From: an uncultured Lachnospiraceae bacterium
Lineage (GTDB): Bacteria > Bacillota > Clostridia > Lachnospirales > Lachnospiraceae
NCBI GenBank assembly: GCA_949948715.1
Contig: CATLGW010000007.1
Location: 1 to 64,000, forward strand
Reading direction: 5' to 3'
Length of the DNA: 64,000 nucleotides
The notes below the pieces were generated by a model. That model had not been told where the DNA came from. It did not search any database and saw only the letters and a list, made by a program, of their open reading frames with translations. Position numbers and translations under genes: made by a program. Shown here one piece after another: positions 24,847-34,897 of this stretch; position 1 is the first letter of the stretch; each line of letters begins with the position of its first letter.

Positions 24847-26790
24847 TTATTCAAACTGCGCCTCGTAGAGCTGCCTGTACGTGCCGCCCTTTTCCATCAG
24901 CTCCCTGTGGGTTCCCCGCTCCACCACCTCTCCGCCGTTCACCACCAGTATCAGATCCGCATTCTGAATGGTGGACAGCCTGTGGGCGATGACAAAGCAG
25001 GTCTTTCCCTCCATCAGCGCCCGCATGGCCCTCTGTATCTGCTGCTCCGTCCGGGTATCCACGTTGGAGGTGGCCTCGTCCAGAATCAGCATTCGGGCAT
25101 CCAACAGCATGGCCCTGGCTATGGTCAGAAGCTGTTTCTGTCCCTTGGAAATATTGGTTCCCTCGTCCGTCAGAACCGTGTCATAGCCCTGGGGCAGCCG
25201 TTTGATAAAGGAATGAATGTGAGCCGCCCTGGCCGCACGCTCCACATCCTCCCTTACCGCCCCCTCCTTTCCGTAGGCCAGATTCTCGTAAATACTCCCG
25301 TAGAACAGCCAGGTGTCCTGCAGCACCATGGCGTAGGCCTTCCGCAGGCTCTCCCTGGTCAGTCCGGATATTTCCCTTCCGTCCACACTGATTTCCCCTC
25401 TGTCCGCATCGTAGAACCGCATGAGGAGATTGATCAGGGTGGTCTTCCCCGCCCCCGTGGGTCCCACGATGGCGATGAGTTGCCCCGGCTTCACCCGGAG
25501 GGAAAAGTCGTGAAGTATCACCTTCTCCGGCACATATCCGAACTCCACATGAGACAGTTCCACCGCTCCCCTGACCGCGCCGCCTCTGCCCCCCAGGGTC
25601 ACCGCACCAGGGGCATCCACAGGCTCCGGATCCTCCTCCAAAAGCCGAAACACCCTCTCTGCTGCCGCCAGGGCGGACTGCAGCTCGCTCATAATGTTGG
25701 CCGCCTCGTTGATGGGCCCGGAAAACTTTCGGGAATACAGCACAAAGGAAGAAATGTCCCCGATGCTCATGCTTCCCGCCAGGTAGAGCAGCGCTCCGAA
25801 CACGCTGATCAGGGAAAGGGACAGATTGTTCACGAAATTTACACAGGGCCCTACCACGCTGCCATAGTACTCAGCCCGGTAGTAGGCATCCACCGCGGCC
25901 CGGTTTTTTACGTCAAACCTCCCTATAGTGTACTCTTCCCTGCCGTAGGCCTTCAAGGTCTTCTGCCCGGAGATCATCTCCTCCACAAAACCGTTCATCT
26001 CCCCCAGTCTGGCGGAACGCTCCCTGAAAAGGGGCCTGGTCTTGCCGGTGATAAACTTTGTCATACAGACGGACAGCGGCACCGTGAAAGCGAACACCAA
26101 CAGAAGTCTGGGCGAGATGGTAAACATCATCCCAAGCGCTCCTACCACCGTGATAACTGTGGTCAAAAGCTGTACCATGTCGTTGGACAGGGACGCGTTG
26201 ACCGTATCAATATCATAGGAAATACGGCTGATAATATCCCCGGTCTGATGAATGTCAAAGTATCCCACGGGCAGCGTCATCAGCTTCTCAAACACATCCT
26301 GGCGCATACGGTATACCACCTTACGGCTGATGGTCAGCATCAGGACCTGGAGACCGTAGGACATGGCAGACGACATCACATAAAAGGCCGCCATCCAGGC
26401 CGCATAGTACCACACCGTTCCAAAGTCCACCGCGCCTCTTCCCGGCTCGATGGCGCCGATGGCATAGCCCGTCAGCCTGGGACCAATGAGGGCAAAGAGA
26501 TTGCTCCCCAAGGTGCACAAAAGCGCCGCCGCCAGAAGTCCCTTATAATAAAGAAGGTATCTGCCCAATTTAAGAATCGTTCCCTTGGAATACCGCTTTC
26601 TTGGCGCCTCCTTTTTCCCGAGGCCTCCCCCGTTTTTTCCATCCGTCTCCGTCATCCCCCCGCCCGGCTCTCCCTCTCGCCCGGTTGGGCCCACAGACCC
26701 GGTTTTGGCCATATCCCGCCTGTCCTCTCTGCCGATACTGCCTGCTTTCACGGTCCGCTCCTCCTGTCCTTTCCTCCCTCTCCGGCTCAC
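24847..26790 (-). CDS. ABC exporter, consensus Walker B half
   Basis: A 647-residue half-transporter with a six-helix type-IV exporter membrane domain (about 75-365) and an ATPase domain (about 400-640): Walker A GPTGAGKT, Walker B MLILDEATS with the catalytic Glu, and H-loop AHR. The signature is ISKGQ instead of LSGGQ. It begins with about 65 charged, disordered residues. GTGA overlap with the preceding ABC gene implies translational coupling. The altered signature pairs with the degenerate Walker B of its partner, as in heterodimeric exporters such as TM287/288, where one ATP site is inactive. The substrate (drug, lipid or peptide) cannot be read. Confidence 0.92.
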   Translation of the reverse strand: MSRRGRKGQEERTVKAGSIGREDRRDMAKTGSVGPTGREGEPGGGMTETDGKNGGGLGKKEAPRKRYSKGTILKLGRYLLYYKGLLAAALLCTLGSNLFALIGPRLTGYAIGAIEPGRGAVDFGTVWYYAAWMAAFYVMSSAMSYGLQVLMLTISRKVVYRMRQDVFEKLMTLPVGYFDIHQTGDIISRISYDIDTVNASLSNDMVQLLTTVITVVGALGMMFTISPRLLLVFAFTVPLSVCMTKFITGKTRPLFRERSARLGEMNGFVEEMISGQKTLKAYGREEYTIGRFDVKNRAAVDAYYRAEYYGSVVGPCVNFVNNLSLSLISVFGALLYLAGSMSIGDISSFVLYSRKFSGPINEAANIMSELQSALAAAERVFRLLEEDPEPVDAPGAVTLGGRGGAVRGAVELSHVEFGYVPEKVILHDFSLRVKPGQLIAIVGPTGAGKTTLINLLMRFYDADRGEISVDGREISGLTRESLRKAYAMVLQDTWLFYGSIYENLAYGKEGAVREDVERAARAAHIHSFIKRLPQGYDTVLTDEGTNISKGQKQLLTIARAMLLDARMLILDEATSNVDTRTEQQIQRAMRALMEGKTCFVIAHRLSTIQNADLILVVNGGEVVERGTHRELMEKGGTYRQLYEAQFE

Positions 26791-28634
26791 AGCCCTTCCT
26801 TCCCTTCCCCCATCTGGGACCTGCCAATCTCCCGGTACACCTCACAGCGCTCCATAAGCTCCTCATGTCTGCCGTAGCCGATGGCCCTGCCGTCCTCCAG
26901 CACCAAAATGCGGTCCGCGCTGCGGATGGAGCTCACTCTCTGGGCCACAATGATAAAGGTGGTCTCCGGCAGATACTCTCTGATGCCCTTCCTCAGAGCC
27001 GCGTCCGTCCGATAGTCCAGGGCGCTGGAGGAATCGTCCAAAATCAAAATCTCCGGCTTCGCCGCCAAAGCCCTGGCAATCAGCACCCTCTGCTTCTGGC
27101 CGCCGCTTAAATTGGCTCCCTTGATGTTCAGGCTCTCGGCCGCCTTTCCCTCCCGCTGTTCCACAAATTCACTGGCCCGGGCATAAAAGAGCGCATCCTG
27201 CAGCATTTCGGGTGTCAGCTCCCTGCCCAGGGACACATTTTTGTCTATGGTATCCTCAAATATGGTATCGTTCTGAAACACCACGCCGAATTTGGCCTTC
27301 AGCGCCTCCGGCTCATACTCCCGCACATCCCGTCCGTCCACCCGCACACTTCCCTCATCCACATCATACAGGCGCATCAGAAGATTTATAACCGTGGACT
27401 TGCCCGAGCCGATCTCACCGATAATGCCCAGGGTCTCACCCCTGCCGATACAAAAGCTCAAATCCAGCAGATTGGCATTCTCCCGGCCCGTCTCAAAGGA
27501 GGATGCCCGGGAAAACTCCCCGTCCACGGCTTCCGGGCTTTCGTTTTTCCCCTCCCCATGGTAGGAGAAGGTCACATGGTCAAAGACCACAAAAGGCCTA
27601 TCCTCCATGTCTTTGGACGGGACCGGTCCGTCCTCCGGACCGGCCCCGTTTATCTGCCCGTTCGTCCCGCCGCTCTGCCGCTCCATGTCGTCCTCACAGC
27701 TTAACACCTGCCAGATGCGGTTTCCCGAGGCGATGGCCTTGGACAGCACCGTAAACATCTTTGAGACGGACATCACCGCGTTCAGTATAATGGTAAAGTA
27801 GGTGGTGAAAGCCAATATTTTCCCCACCTCCGCAGTCCCGTTGTTCACCCGGAAAGCGCCCACCAAAATGACCATTACCAACCCCAGATTTAAAAGCACG
27901 TTCATGGAGGGATTGATCACGGCCATCACCATACCGTTTTTCCGCTCTCGCTCCACCACCTCACGGTTGATACTCCGAAATTTTTCCACCTCCACCCCCA
28001 CCTTAGACAGGGCTTTGATGACCCGGATTCCGGATATATCCTCCCGCACCAGACGCACCAGACGGTCGGCGGCCTCCTGCAGAACGCCGTACATGGGTAT
28101 GGTCCTGCGGGACACAAAGATGGTAATGGCCGCCAGAAAAGGCAGCACCGCCAGGAGCACGCAGGCCATGGACGGATCCAGGGTAAAGGTCACACAGATT
28201 CCCCCCACCAGCAGAATGGGAGCCCTTACCCCCAGCCTCTGAATCCGACCGATCATCTGATGCAGATTGTAGGTGTCAGAGGTCATGCGCGATATCAAAG
28301 AGGGCTTGGTAAACCCGTCCGTCTGCCTGTTGGAGAGATACATGGTCTTCCTAAACAGGTCATGCCGAATGGCCTCCGTGGCATCGCTGGCCACCTTGGA
28401 GGCCATTCGGTTGGCGATGATATTAAACGCCACCGCCAGGAGAGAACACAGTATCATAAGCATTCCCCACAAAAACACCAGTTTCCTCTGTCTGAGGGGA
28501 ATCACCGTGTCTATGATATAGGCCAGTATGTAAGGGATGCACAGGTCCATGACTGTGCCCGCGAATTTAATGAAGAAACCCAGCCCCATCCGCGGAAAAT
28601 AAGGTCTCAGGTATTTCACTATAATCGGTTTCAA
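26787..28634 (-). CDS. ABC exporter, degenerate Walker B half
   Basis: A 615-residue half-transporter: membrane domain (about 15-300), a variable linker (about 320-380), then the ATPase domain with Walker A GEIGSGKST and a good LSGGQ signature. Walker B reads LILDDSSS (Asp for the catalytic Glu) and the H-loop reads AQR (Gln for His). These are the marks of the inactive site of a heterodimeric exporter, complementary to the next gene. The start is a TTG at 28634 with GAGGAG six bases upstream, 11 nt after the NatB-like gene. The four ABC genes from 30810 to 24847 look like one operon. Confidence 0.92.
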   Translation of the reverse strand: MKPIIVKYLRPYFPRMGLGFFIKFAGTVMDLCIPYILAYIIDTVIPLRQRKLVFLWGMLMILCSLLAVAFNIIANRMASKVASDATEAIRHDLFRKTMYLSNRQTDGFTKPSLISRMTSDTYNLHQMIGRIQRLGVRAPILLVGGICVTFTLDPSMACVLLAVLPFLAAITIFVSRRTIPMYGVLQEAADRLVRLVREDISGIRVIKALSKVGVEVEKFRSINREVVERERKNGMVMAVINPSMNVLLNLGLVMVILVGAFRVNNGTAEVGKILAFTTYFTIILNAVMSVSKMFTVLSKAIASGNRIWQVLSCEDDMERQSGGTNGQINGAGPEDGPVPSKDMEDRPFVVFDHVTFSYHGEGKNESPEAVDGEFSRASSFETGRENANLLDLSFCIGRGETLGIIGEIGSGKSTVINLLMRLYDVDEGSVRVDGRDVREYEPEALKAKFGVVFQNDTIFEDTIDKNVSLGRELTPEMLQDALFYARASEFVEQREGKAAESLNIKGANLSGGQKQRVLIARALAAKPEILILDDSSSALDYRTDAALRKGIREYLPETTFIIVAQRVSSIRSADRILVLEDGRAIGYGRHEELMERCEVYREIGRSQMGEGKEGL

Positions 28635-28645
28635 AGGTCACTCCT

Positions 28646-29902
28646 CTACTCTTTTCGAATCGCCTTCAGGATAGAGCCAAGCTTCGGCGTGGTTCCGTAC
28701 AGCAGCACGCCCACCTTGTAAATCCTGGCCGCCAGCACACCCACGCCGAAAACCGAGACCACCAGTATGGCAACGGAGATCAAAACCTCATGGAAAGGTA
28801 CGGAACTCATGGCGATACGGGTAAACATGGCCATGGGCGAGGTGAATGGAACAAAGGAACAAATTTTCATCAGGATATTGTCCACATTCCCATCCGCCAG
28901 AGAGTACATCACCACCATAAACGCCACAATAAAGAGCATGGTGATGGGCATCACGGAGGTATTGATATCCTCCAGCTTGGATGCCGTGGAGCCGATGGCC
29001 CCGTACAGGAAAGCATAGATCAAAAAGCCCAGCACGAAAAACACCAGCATATACCCCAGAAGCTCCGGGGGCATATCAAAGACGGAGGCCACTGCGGCGG
29101 TTCCTCCCCAGTATTCCTTATTCAGGTTAAAAAACAGCACCGCGGAGCCAAACACGGCCACCAACTGAGTAAAACCGGCAAGGCAGGAGGCCAGCACCTT
29201 TCCGAACATCATGCTGACCGGCCTGGCGCTGGTGATCAGCACCTCCATGGCGCGGGAGCTCTTCTCGGTGGCCACATTGGAAGCCACCATCTGGCCGTAG
29301 AGAAGGATCACCATATACAGTGCAAAGATCATAATATAGGTGTAAAAGAAATTCTCAATCTGATCCTTGCCCAGACTGAATACCTCGTGGGATACCCGGG
29401 ACGAGAGGATTCCCTCCGCCTCCTCCCAAGACAGCCCCCCGTCCACCATAGCCTGCATCTGACCAAGCTGCTTTAACACTTCGTCCGCCGTCTCCGTGTT
29501 GCGGTCGTACATGGAGAGATTGTTTACATAATAGTCATAGGCGTTCAAGCTCTCCACCACAAGGGCGCATTCCGCCGTACCGTCCAGAATCTGCGCCTCC
29601 ATTTCCTCCAAAGAATCCTCCAGGACCCTGACATTGTATCTCCCGAAGGCAGCGGCAAAGGCTTCCCCCATAAGGCTCCCAGCCTCCCCGGAGGGAACGG
29701 AAAGCAGCATCACAGGCCGTCCACCCGCCTCCGGACTCCCCTCGGTCTCACCATCCTCTCCGCCGCCCAGGGCCTCCGCCGCCCGGGGAAAAAACATTAC
29801 CACTCCGATCAGTGCCACCAGAAAAATGGTAACTCCCAGAAATATCTTGTTTGTCAAATAATTTCTCAATTCGAATTTAAAGATCACTTTAAACTGCTTC
29901 AA
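28646..29902 (-). CDS. ABC transporter permease, NatB/ABC-2 type
   Basis: A 418-residue permease with one membrane helix near the N-terminus (about 15-36), a large extracytoplasmic loop (about 45-170) and six helices in the C-terminal half, the layout of the NatB/YhaP group (sodium or drug efflux). The likely start is a TTG at 29902 with GGTGAT before it; an in-frame TGA lies just upstream, so no longer start is possible. It is 29 nt downstream of its ATPase partner and 11 nt upstream of the heterodimeric exporter. The cargo is unknown. Confidence 0.88.
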   Translation of the reverse strand: MKQFKVIFKFELRNYLTNKIFLGVTIFLVALIGVVMFFPRAAEALGGGEDGETEGSPEAGGRPVMLLSVPSGEAGSLMGEAFAAAFGRYNVRVLEDSLEEMEAQILDGTAECALVVESLNAYDYYVNNLSMYDRNTETADEVLKQLGQMQAMVDGGLSWEEAEGILSSRVSHEVFSLGKDQIENFFYTYIMIFALYMVILLYGQMVASNVATEKSSRAMEVLITSARPVSMMFGKVLASCLAGFTQLVAVFGSAVLFFNLNKEYWGGTAAVASVFDMPPELLGYMLVFFVLGFLIYAFLYGAIGSTASKLEDINTSVMPITMLFIVAFMVVMYSLADGNVDNILMKICSFVPFTSPMAMFTRIAMSSVPFHEVLISVAILVVSVFGVGVLAARIYKVGVLLYGTTPKLGSILKAIRKE

Positions 29903-29931
29903 TTTGAATCACCATGCCTTTCCCTCATCCC

Positions 29932-30810
29932 TCAGTGCGCATACTCGACAAAAATATCATTCAGCGAGGGCTCAAACACCTTGATCTCATCTATATCGTA
30001 GCCCTCCGTCAGTCGTCTCATCACCTGTCCCTTGTCCTCCGGAGACTTCAGGGTAATCATCACGCAATCTCTCTCCCCCTCCATACTCCCGCCAAAGGCG
30101 GAGGCGATTTCCCCGCACTGTCCGGAACGTACCACCAGCCGGTTGCGGGGATAATTTCTCTTGATTTCATGCAGCTCGCCGGACAATACCACCTGCCCGC
30201 CGTTTATAATCGCAATGCTGTCGCAGAATTCCTCGATATAGTTCATCTGATGGCTTGAAAAAAGTACGATTTTTCCTCTGGCTATCTCCTCCCTCACCAC
30301 ATCCTTAAGCAGCATGGCATTGACAGGGTCAAGGCCCGAGAAGGGCTCATCCAGTATAATGATCTGCGGGTCGTGGGCCAAAGCGGTTACCAATTGAATC
30401 TTCTGCTGATTCCCCTTGGAGAGCGTATCCAGACGCTTTCCCCTGTATTCGGCCATGCCCAGACGCTCCAGCCAGCCGTCCACCGCCTTTGCCGCGGCGC
30501 TTCGCCGCATACCCTTGAGCTCGGCAAAATAGATGAGCTGTTCTCCGATCTTTTTCTTGGGGTACAGTCCCCTCTCCTCGGGCAGATAGCCAAACTGCAC
30601 GCTACGGTAGTCGATGGCCTTCCCTTCAAACAGTATCTCCCCGCTGTCGGCGGGAAACACATCCATCAGGATCCGGATCGAGGTGGTCTTGCCCGCTCCG
30701 TTTCGACCCAGCAGCCCGAAAGCCCTGCCGCCCTCGGCGGCAAGAGACACACCCTTCAGAACCTCCTTTTCTCCAAAACTCTTGCGAATATCCTTCAGCT
30801 CTATTCTCAT
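29932..30810 (-). CDS. ABC transporter ATP-binding protein, NatA type
   Basis: A 292-residue ATPase with Walker A GRNGAGKTT (about 35-43), signature LSKGNQQK (a common variant in the NatA group), Walker B IILDEPFSGLDP and H-loop SSHQM. The C-terminal extension (about 215-292) matches DUF4162. It pairs with the permease that follows it. GGAGG lies 11 bases before the ATG. It is the first gene of the apparent four-gene ABC operon. Confidence 0.92.
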   Translation of the reverse strand: MRIELKDIRKSFGEKEVLKGVSLAAEGGRAFGLLGRNGAGKTTSIRILMDVFPADSGEILFEGKAIDYRSVQFGYLPEERGLYPKKKIGEQLIYFAELKGMRRSAAAKAVDGWLERLGMAEYRGKRLDTLSKGNQQKIQLVTALAHDPQIIILDEPFSGLDPVNAMLLKDVVREEIARGKIVLFSSHQMNYIEEFCDSIAIINGGQVVLSGELHEIKRNYPRNRLVVRSGQCGEIASAFGGSMEGERDCVMITLKSPEDKGQVMRRLTEGYDIDEIKVFEPSLNDIFVEYAH

Positions 30811-30849
30811 TGCGACCGTCCATCCTCCCGTCTGTCAACAACAAAAGGG

Positions 30850-30877
30850 CTGCCGCACAGTTTGTCTGCTGCGGCAG
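30850..30877 (-). terminator. intrinsic terminator after the chemoreceptor gene
   Basis: On the minus strand an 8-bp perfect stem CTGCCGCA/TGCGGCAG, 12-nt loop, then CCCTTTTGTTG. It follows the chemoreceptor stop by about 17 nt and separates it from the NatA-like gene. Confidence 0.7.
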
Positions 30878-30893
30878 TCCCCAACAATCACCT

Positions 30894-33284
30894 CTAAATC
30901 TTAAACACTGAGATCTCTCCCTTGAGTCCGTCCATATTCTCGCCCAAGGAATCTGCAGTCTGATTCAGCTTCTCCACATTCTCGAGCAGCTTTCCTGCCA
31001 CGTCTCTGACGGTCTCCGCGCTGCCCGCCGTCTCCTCGATGATGTCGGAAATATTCTTCACCGCGGCCACGGCAGCATCCCGCTCCAGATCCGCCCGCTC
31101 CGTACCGGACACAATCTCCTTCAGACCGTCCACCAGATTGCCCATGCGCTGCCGCATCTGCTGGAAGACCCTCACCACCTGCTCCACAGCCTGGGTCTGG
31201 AGTGCCACCATGGTGCCCGCCTGATTGGCGTTCTCCACGCTGTTTTGTGTCTGTGAAGCGATGTTTGATACCTTATTGCGGATCTCCCCTGCCGCATGGG
31301 CAGCGTCGTCCGCCAGCTTGCGGATTTCCTCCGCCACCACGGCGAAGCCTCTTCCCGCGTCTCCCGCCCTGGCAGCCTCAATGGATGCGTTCAGGGAAAG
31401 GAGGTTGGTCTGCTCCGAAATATCGGTGATCATGCCCACAAAGGAATTGATTCCCTCGGACTCCTTGCGCAGGGACTCTATACTCTCTCCCACTCTCGCG
31501 GTCATCTCCGTGGTCTCCTGGGCGCGGTCTCCCAACAGTCTCACGATCTCCATTCCCTGGTGGATCATGGTCTCGGTCTCCTCCACCAGTTTCTCCACCC
31601 GCTCCACCACAACGCTGACATTCTGTATCTCATTGGAGAGCACATCCGTCTTCGTCACACACTCCTGGGCGTGCTCGGACTGCCTGTTCATCCCCTCGTT
31701 GATATCCGCTATGGCCTGGGTAATATCTCTGGAGTAATCATTGATAATCCCCGATGCCTGTTCCACCTCCTTGGAGGAAACCTCCAACTGCCCGGTGGCA
31801 TTGTTCACCTTATCCACCAGCTTTTTGGTGTTGTAGATCATATTGGTGGCCGAATCCGCCAGTCCTCTGAATTCATCCCGGCCTCTTGCCTTCACCTGTA
31901 TGGTCAGATCGCCCTTGGCCACCTCGCCGAACTGCCTGGATATCTGCCGCATATTGCGCTGAATCCCTATCACGGTCATCATGCCCACAAGCAGCACCGC
32001 GACGGTGGCGAGAATCACTAAGGTCACGGTAAGGCTCCTGATATCCTCCGCCTGCCCGGTGACCGTCTCCACAGGAACCAGGGCACAGAATACAGACCCC
32101 GACTCCACGCTGACGCTGTAGAGGAACTGGTACGCCTCCCCCTTATAGTTGACTTCCTTGCTGCCCAGGGGAACTTCCTCCCTGTCGATCTCCTGGAAGA
32201 ACTCCTGCCCGTAGAAAACCAGCTCGCCCTCCTCCAGACTGCTCTCCTCGCCCTCGTCCAAGGTCTCGCAGATGATTTCCCTGCCCCCCAGGGTGACAAA
32301 TCCAACAATGCTGCCTTCTCCGAAATCCAACTGCTGAATCAGTTCCTCTATCGCCGCTTTCTTCAGGTCTATGACAACGTATGCCCTGTTTCCCTGCGCC
32401 GCAATCTGATAAGCCAAAATATACTGATCGGATTTGGCCCGCAGCCCCAGCGTTTCATCCAGCAGATCATGCCTGTCTGTCCATCGGCTGATTTTTCCGT
32501 CGACACCGGTAGCTTCCTCCTTATACTCGTCGAAAAATCCATCCAGAGAATTCTCCGTCTTGGTGCTGAACAGATTGACCCCCTGCTTTGTGACGATATG
32601 TATATTCGCTATAAACGGATTCCCTGACTGGGAGGAAAGCATCTCCGTACTGATCCTGTCCTGCAGATTAACCTTCTGGATGGGATCATTGTCATACATA
32701 CCCAGGTAATATTTTCCCAGCTCATCGTTAAACGCATACTTCATAGCCTCTGAGGATATGAAAGATCCGCTCATATCCACATATTCCGTGGCCATCTGCA
32801 CCGCCTGCAGGGAAGCGTCCAGGAAATTATCGCTCATGCCCTCCACGGCCTTCTGATAGGCCGAGATGCCGATCACCACCATAAACGCCACCGGAACAAG
32901 GAAGCTGACAATAATCTTATTCCGAATGCTGAACAGCATAAAGCCAACTTTTCCCGAACGGCCGGGCTTCCCCTTCCTCGGGGGTTTTGCGGCAGCCTTA
33001 TCGCCCTGGGAATCCTTGCCGGATTCGGCCGCGGCCCGGGGCCCACGAGCTTTCTCCTTCTTCGGCGGCTTTTCCTTTTTGGGAGGCCTCTCCTTACCCG
33101 CCGCCTTCTTAGGAGACTTCTCCTTCTTCGACGCCTTGGCGTTCTTGACAGGTTCTTTCTGTGCCAGGCCCTCAGGAGACTTATCCTGGCCGGGAATCAC
33201 ATCCTGCCCTAAAGCAGACCCGCTCTCGGGGGCCTGAATTGCCTGTTCCGTACCTAATACCTGGTCTTTCATCTTTTCCTGCAT
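30894..33284 (-). CDS. chemoreceptor with Lys/Pro-rich N-terminal tail
   Basis: A 796-residue methyl-accepting chemotaxis protein with an unusual cytoplasmic N-terminal tail of about 110 residues, dominated by repeats of the form PPKKEKxxKKEKA. After it come TM1 (about 120-142), a CACHE-type extracytoplasmic sensor (about 145-400), TM2, HAMP, and a full signalling domain with the conserved tip ([20 protein letters not shown]) and [11 protein letters not shown]. Two starts compete: the ATG at 33284 with GGAGG eight bases upstream (chosen) and an ATG at 33320 without one. Ligand unknown. CheA/CheW are not in the window. Confidence 0.92.
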   Translation of the reverse strand: MQEKMKDQVLGTEQAIQAPESGSALGQDVIPGQDKSPEGLAQKEPVKNAKASKKEKSPKKAAGKERPPKKEKPPKKEKARGPRAAAESGKDSQGDKAAAKPPRKGKPGRSGKVGFMLFSIRNKIIVSFLVPVAFMVVIGISAYQKAVEGMSDNFLDASLQAVQMATEYVDMSGSFISSEAMKYAFNDELGKYYLGMYDNDPIQKVNLQDRISTEMLSSQSGNPFIANIHIVTKQGVNLFSTKTENSLDGFFDEYKEEATGVDGKISRWTDRHDLLDETLGLRAKSDQYILAYQIAAQGNRAYVVIDLKKAAIEELIQQLDFGEGSIVGFVTLGGREIICETLDEGEESSLEEGELVFYGQEFFQEIDREEVPLGSKEVNYKGEAYQFLYSVSVESGSVFCALVPVETVTGQAEDIRSLTVTLVILATVAVLLVGMMTVIGIQRNMRQISRQFGEVAKGDLTIQVKARGRDEFRGLADSATNMIYNTKKLVDKVNNATGQLEVSSKEVEQASGIINDYSRDITQAIADINEGMNRQSEHAQECVTKTDVLSNEIQNVSVVVERVEKLVEETETMIHQGMEIVRLLGDRAQETTEMTARVGESIESLRKESEGINSFVGMITDISEQTNLLSLNASIEAARAGDAGRGFAVVAEEIRKLADDAAHAAGEIRNKVSNIASQTQNSVENANQAGTMVALQTQAVEQVVRVFQQMRQRMGNLVDGLKEIVSGTERADLERDAAVAAVKNISDIIEETAGSAETVRDVAGKLLENVEKLNQTADSLGENMDGLKGEISVFKI

Positions 33285-33433
33285 CTGTGCGTCCTCCGAT
33301 TCTCGGCCTTGCCTTGCCATATGCTGACTGTATCAATTTTGTCCGAATTCACTCTATGCCCATTGTAACACACTTTTAATAATTTTGAAACACAAAATAC
33401 AGCTTTTATATATAATTTGCCAAATTTCTCGCC

Positions 33434-34645
33434 CTATCCTTGCAGCTCCATGGACCGTATATATAGCCGATCAAATTCGGGCTGACAGGCCAGATTCAAA
33501 ACCTCCACGGGACCGCCCCTGCCCCCCGCCAGGGTTTCCAGATAATCTTCCGGATACCCCTGGCAAAGGATCTGCTCTCCCAGGCGCGCAGCCCCCGCCA
33601 GAGCGGTGTTGCCCCCGGCCTTCGCCCTGCCCGACAGTTCCCGGGGAAATAGACCGATTTCCCCGGCGTCCCGGGGATTCAGGTAATAGCCAAAGCCTCC
33701 CGCCAGCACCACCTTATCAATCTTCCCCAGGGGCACACCGTACCTTTTTGCCAGAATATGGATCCCCGCCAGTATGGCCCCCTTGGCCAACTGCACCGCG
33801 CGCACGGCCTCCTGGGTCACAAGCACACCTCCGATCCGGATACCTCCCTCAAACCAGGGCTCGGCCAGAAGACCCGTCTCATCCAAAACGCCCTCCCTGC
33901 GAAGCCCGGCCAGCAAACTGACCATGTCGGCTCCCCACACGCCCCGGTTCACGCCCCCCTCAAAGGCCGGTCCCGCGGCAGCGGCGCAGGCCAGAATCCG
34001 GCTGCGGTTTCCCAGAGCCATCTCCCCGTTGGTTCCCAGGTCTATAAACAGCACAATCTCCTCCCCCTCCGCCATCCCGCAGGCATGGATTCCCGCCGCG
34101 ATATCCCCTCCCAGAAAAGCGGAAAAGCCCGGCAGAACAACCCCCGGGATTCCCTCCAGCTCTATCCGCGCCGTCTCCAGGCGGCTGGCGGCAAAGGGGG
34201 CCCTCCCCAGTTCCCCCGGGTCATAGCCCATCAACAGATACGCCATGGCGGTATTGGCCGCGATCACCAAAAAGAGACTCTCCCGGTCCCCTGTCTGTCC
34301 CCGAAACCGCTCCAGCCCTCTTTTTAACACATCTCTCACCGACAGCCTCATCCGCTCTGCCGAAACGGGATCCTTCGCCGCCTGTATGCGTGAGATTACG
34401 TCCGCCCCATACTCTCTCTGGGGATTCACCGACACAAATTCATCCCGCACCTCTCCGTCCTCCCCAAAGAGCTGCATGGCAATGGTGGTGGTGCCGATAT
34501 CCGCCGCCACAAGCCTCTTTCCCTCCGGATTTTTCAAAGATGCGGCCGGCCCGCCGGCCGGAGGGCGGGTGACAATGGATATCCTGTTCTCCGAACCGGG
34601 ACATCTCCCGCATCCGGTACAGATTTGACAGCGTTGCCTATACAA
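33434..34645 (-). CDS. RACo-like ASKHA/DUF4445 activator with CxxCxxCxxC start
   Basis: A protein of about 403 residues. Its main part (about 45-390) matches the ASKHA-type ATPase domain of RACo, the reductive activator of corrinoid proteins (AADIGTTTIAMQLF phosphate loop; FIDLGTNGEMALG and VVLAGGFGYYLNP blocks). RACo normally has a 2Fe-2S ferredoxin domain in front. Here only a short CQICTGCGRC cluster precedes, better suited to a 4Fe-4S site. No corrinoid protein or methyltransferase lies nearby, so the client is unknown. The best start is a TTG at 34645 with GAGGAG nine bases away, overlapping the DUF4250 gene; ATGs at 34663 and 34666 lack a ribosome-binding site. Confidence 0.82.
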   Translation of the reverse strand: MYRQRCQICTGCGRCPGSENRISIVTRPPAGGPAASLKNPEGKRLVAADIGTTTIAMQLFGEDGEVRDEFVSVNPQREYGADVISRIQAAKDPVSAERMRLSVRDVLKRGLERFRGQTGDRESLFLVIAANTAMAYLLMGYDPGELGRAPFAASRLETARIELEGIPGVVLPGFSAFLGGDIAAGIHACGMAEGEEIVLFIDLGTNGEMALGNRSRILACAAAAGPAFEGGVNRGVWGADMVSLLAGLRREGVLDETGLLAEPWFEGGIRIGGVLVTQEAVRAVQLAKGAILAGIHILAKRYGVPLGKIDKVVLAGGFGYYLNPRDAGEIGLFPRELSGRAKAGGNTALAGAARLGEQILCQGYPEDYLETLAGGRGGPVEVLNLACQPEFDRLYIRSMELQG

Positions 34646-34811
34646 ATTGATTGCGCTCCTCATCATAATGATATTTTATCTCTGAAAGCTTCCCCAGAAT
34701 CACAGACTTCTCCACATCCAAATCCTCGCAGAGCGCATCCAGATTCCGGTAAAAATCCCGAAGCTTCAGATTCACAAAACTCAACAGCATTGTCGGGTCC
34801 TGGGGTATCAT
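34638..34811 (-). CDS. DUF4250 small protein
   Basis: A 57-residue protein matching DUF4250: it begins MIPQDPTMLLSFVNLKLRD, has a mostly helical middle, and ends in the YDEERNQF pattern with the terminal Asn-Gln-Phe typical of the family. AGGAG lies seven bases before the ATG. It sits between clpB and the RACo-like gene and overlaps the latter's likely TTG start, so the two are translationally linked. The role is unknown. Confidence 0.85.
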   Translation of the reverse strand: MIPQDPTMLLSFVNLKLRDFYRNLDALCEDLDVEKSVILGKLSEIKYHYDEERNQFV

Positions 34812-34897
34812 AACGCTTCTCCTCCCTGCCGCTTTTTTCGTGGCCCCGGACGGCGGCCCAAAGCCTCCTTACCGGGGCCCAGCCTGCCGCGGCCGTC

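Noticed and set aside
24907..26877. 656-codon open frame on the plus strand
   Set aside because: Antisense to the ABC exporter gene with complete Walker motifs. The long opening comes from high GC at third positions.
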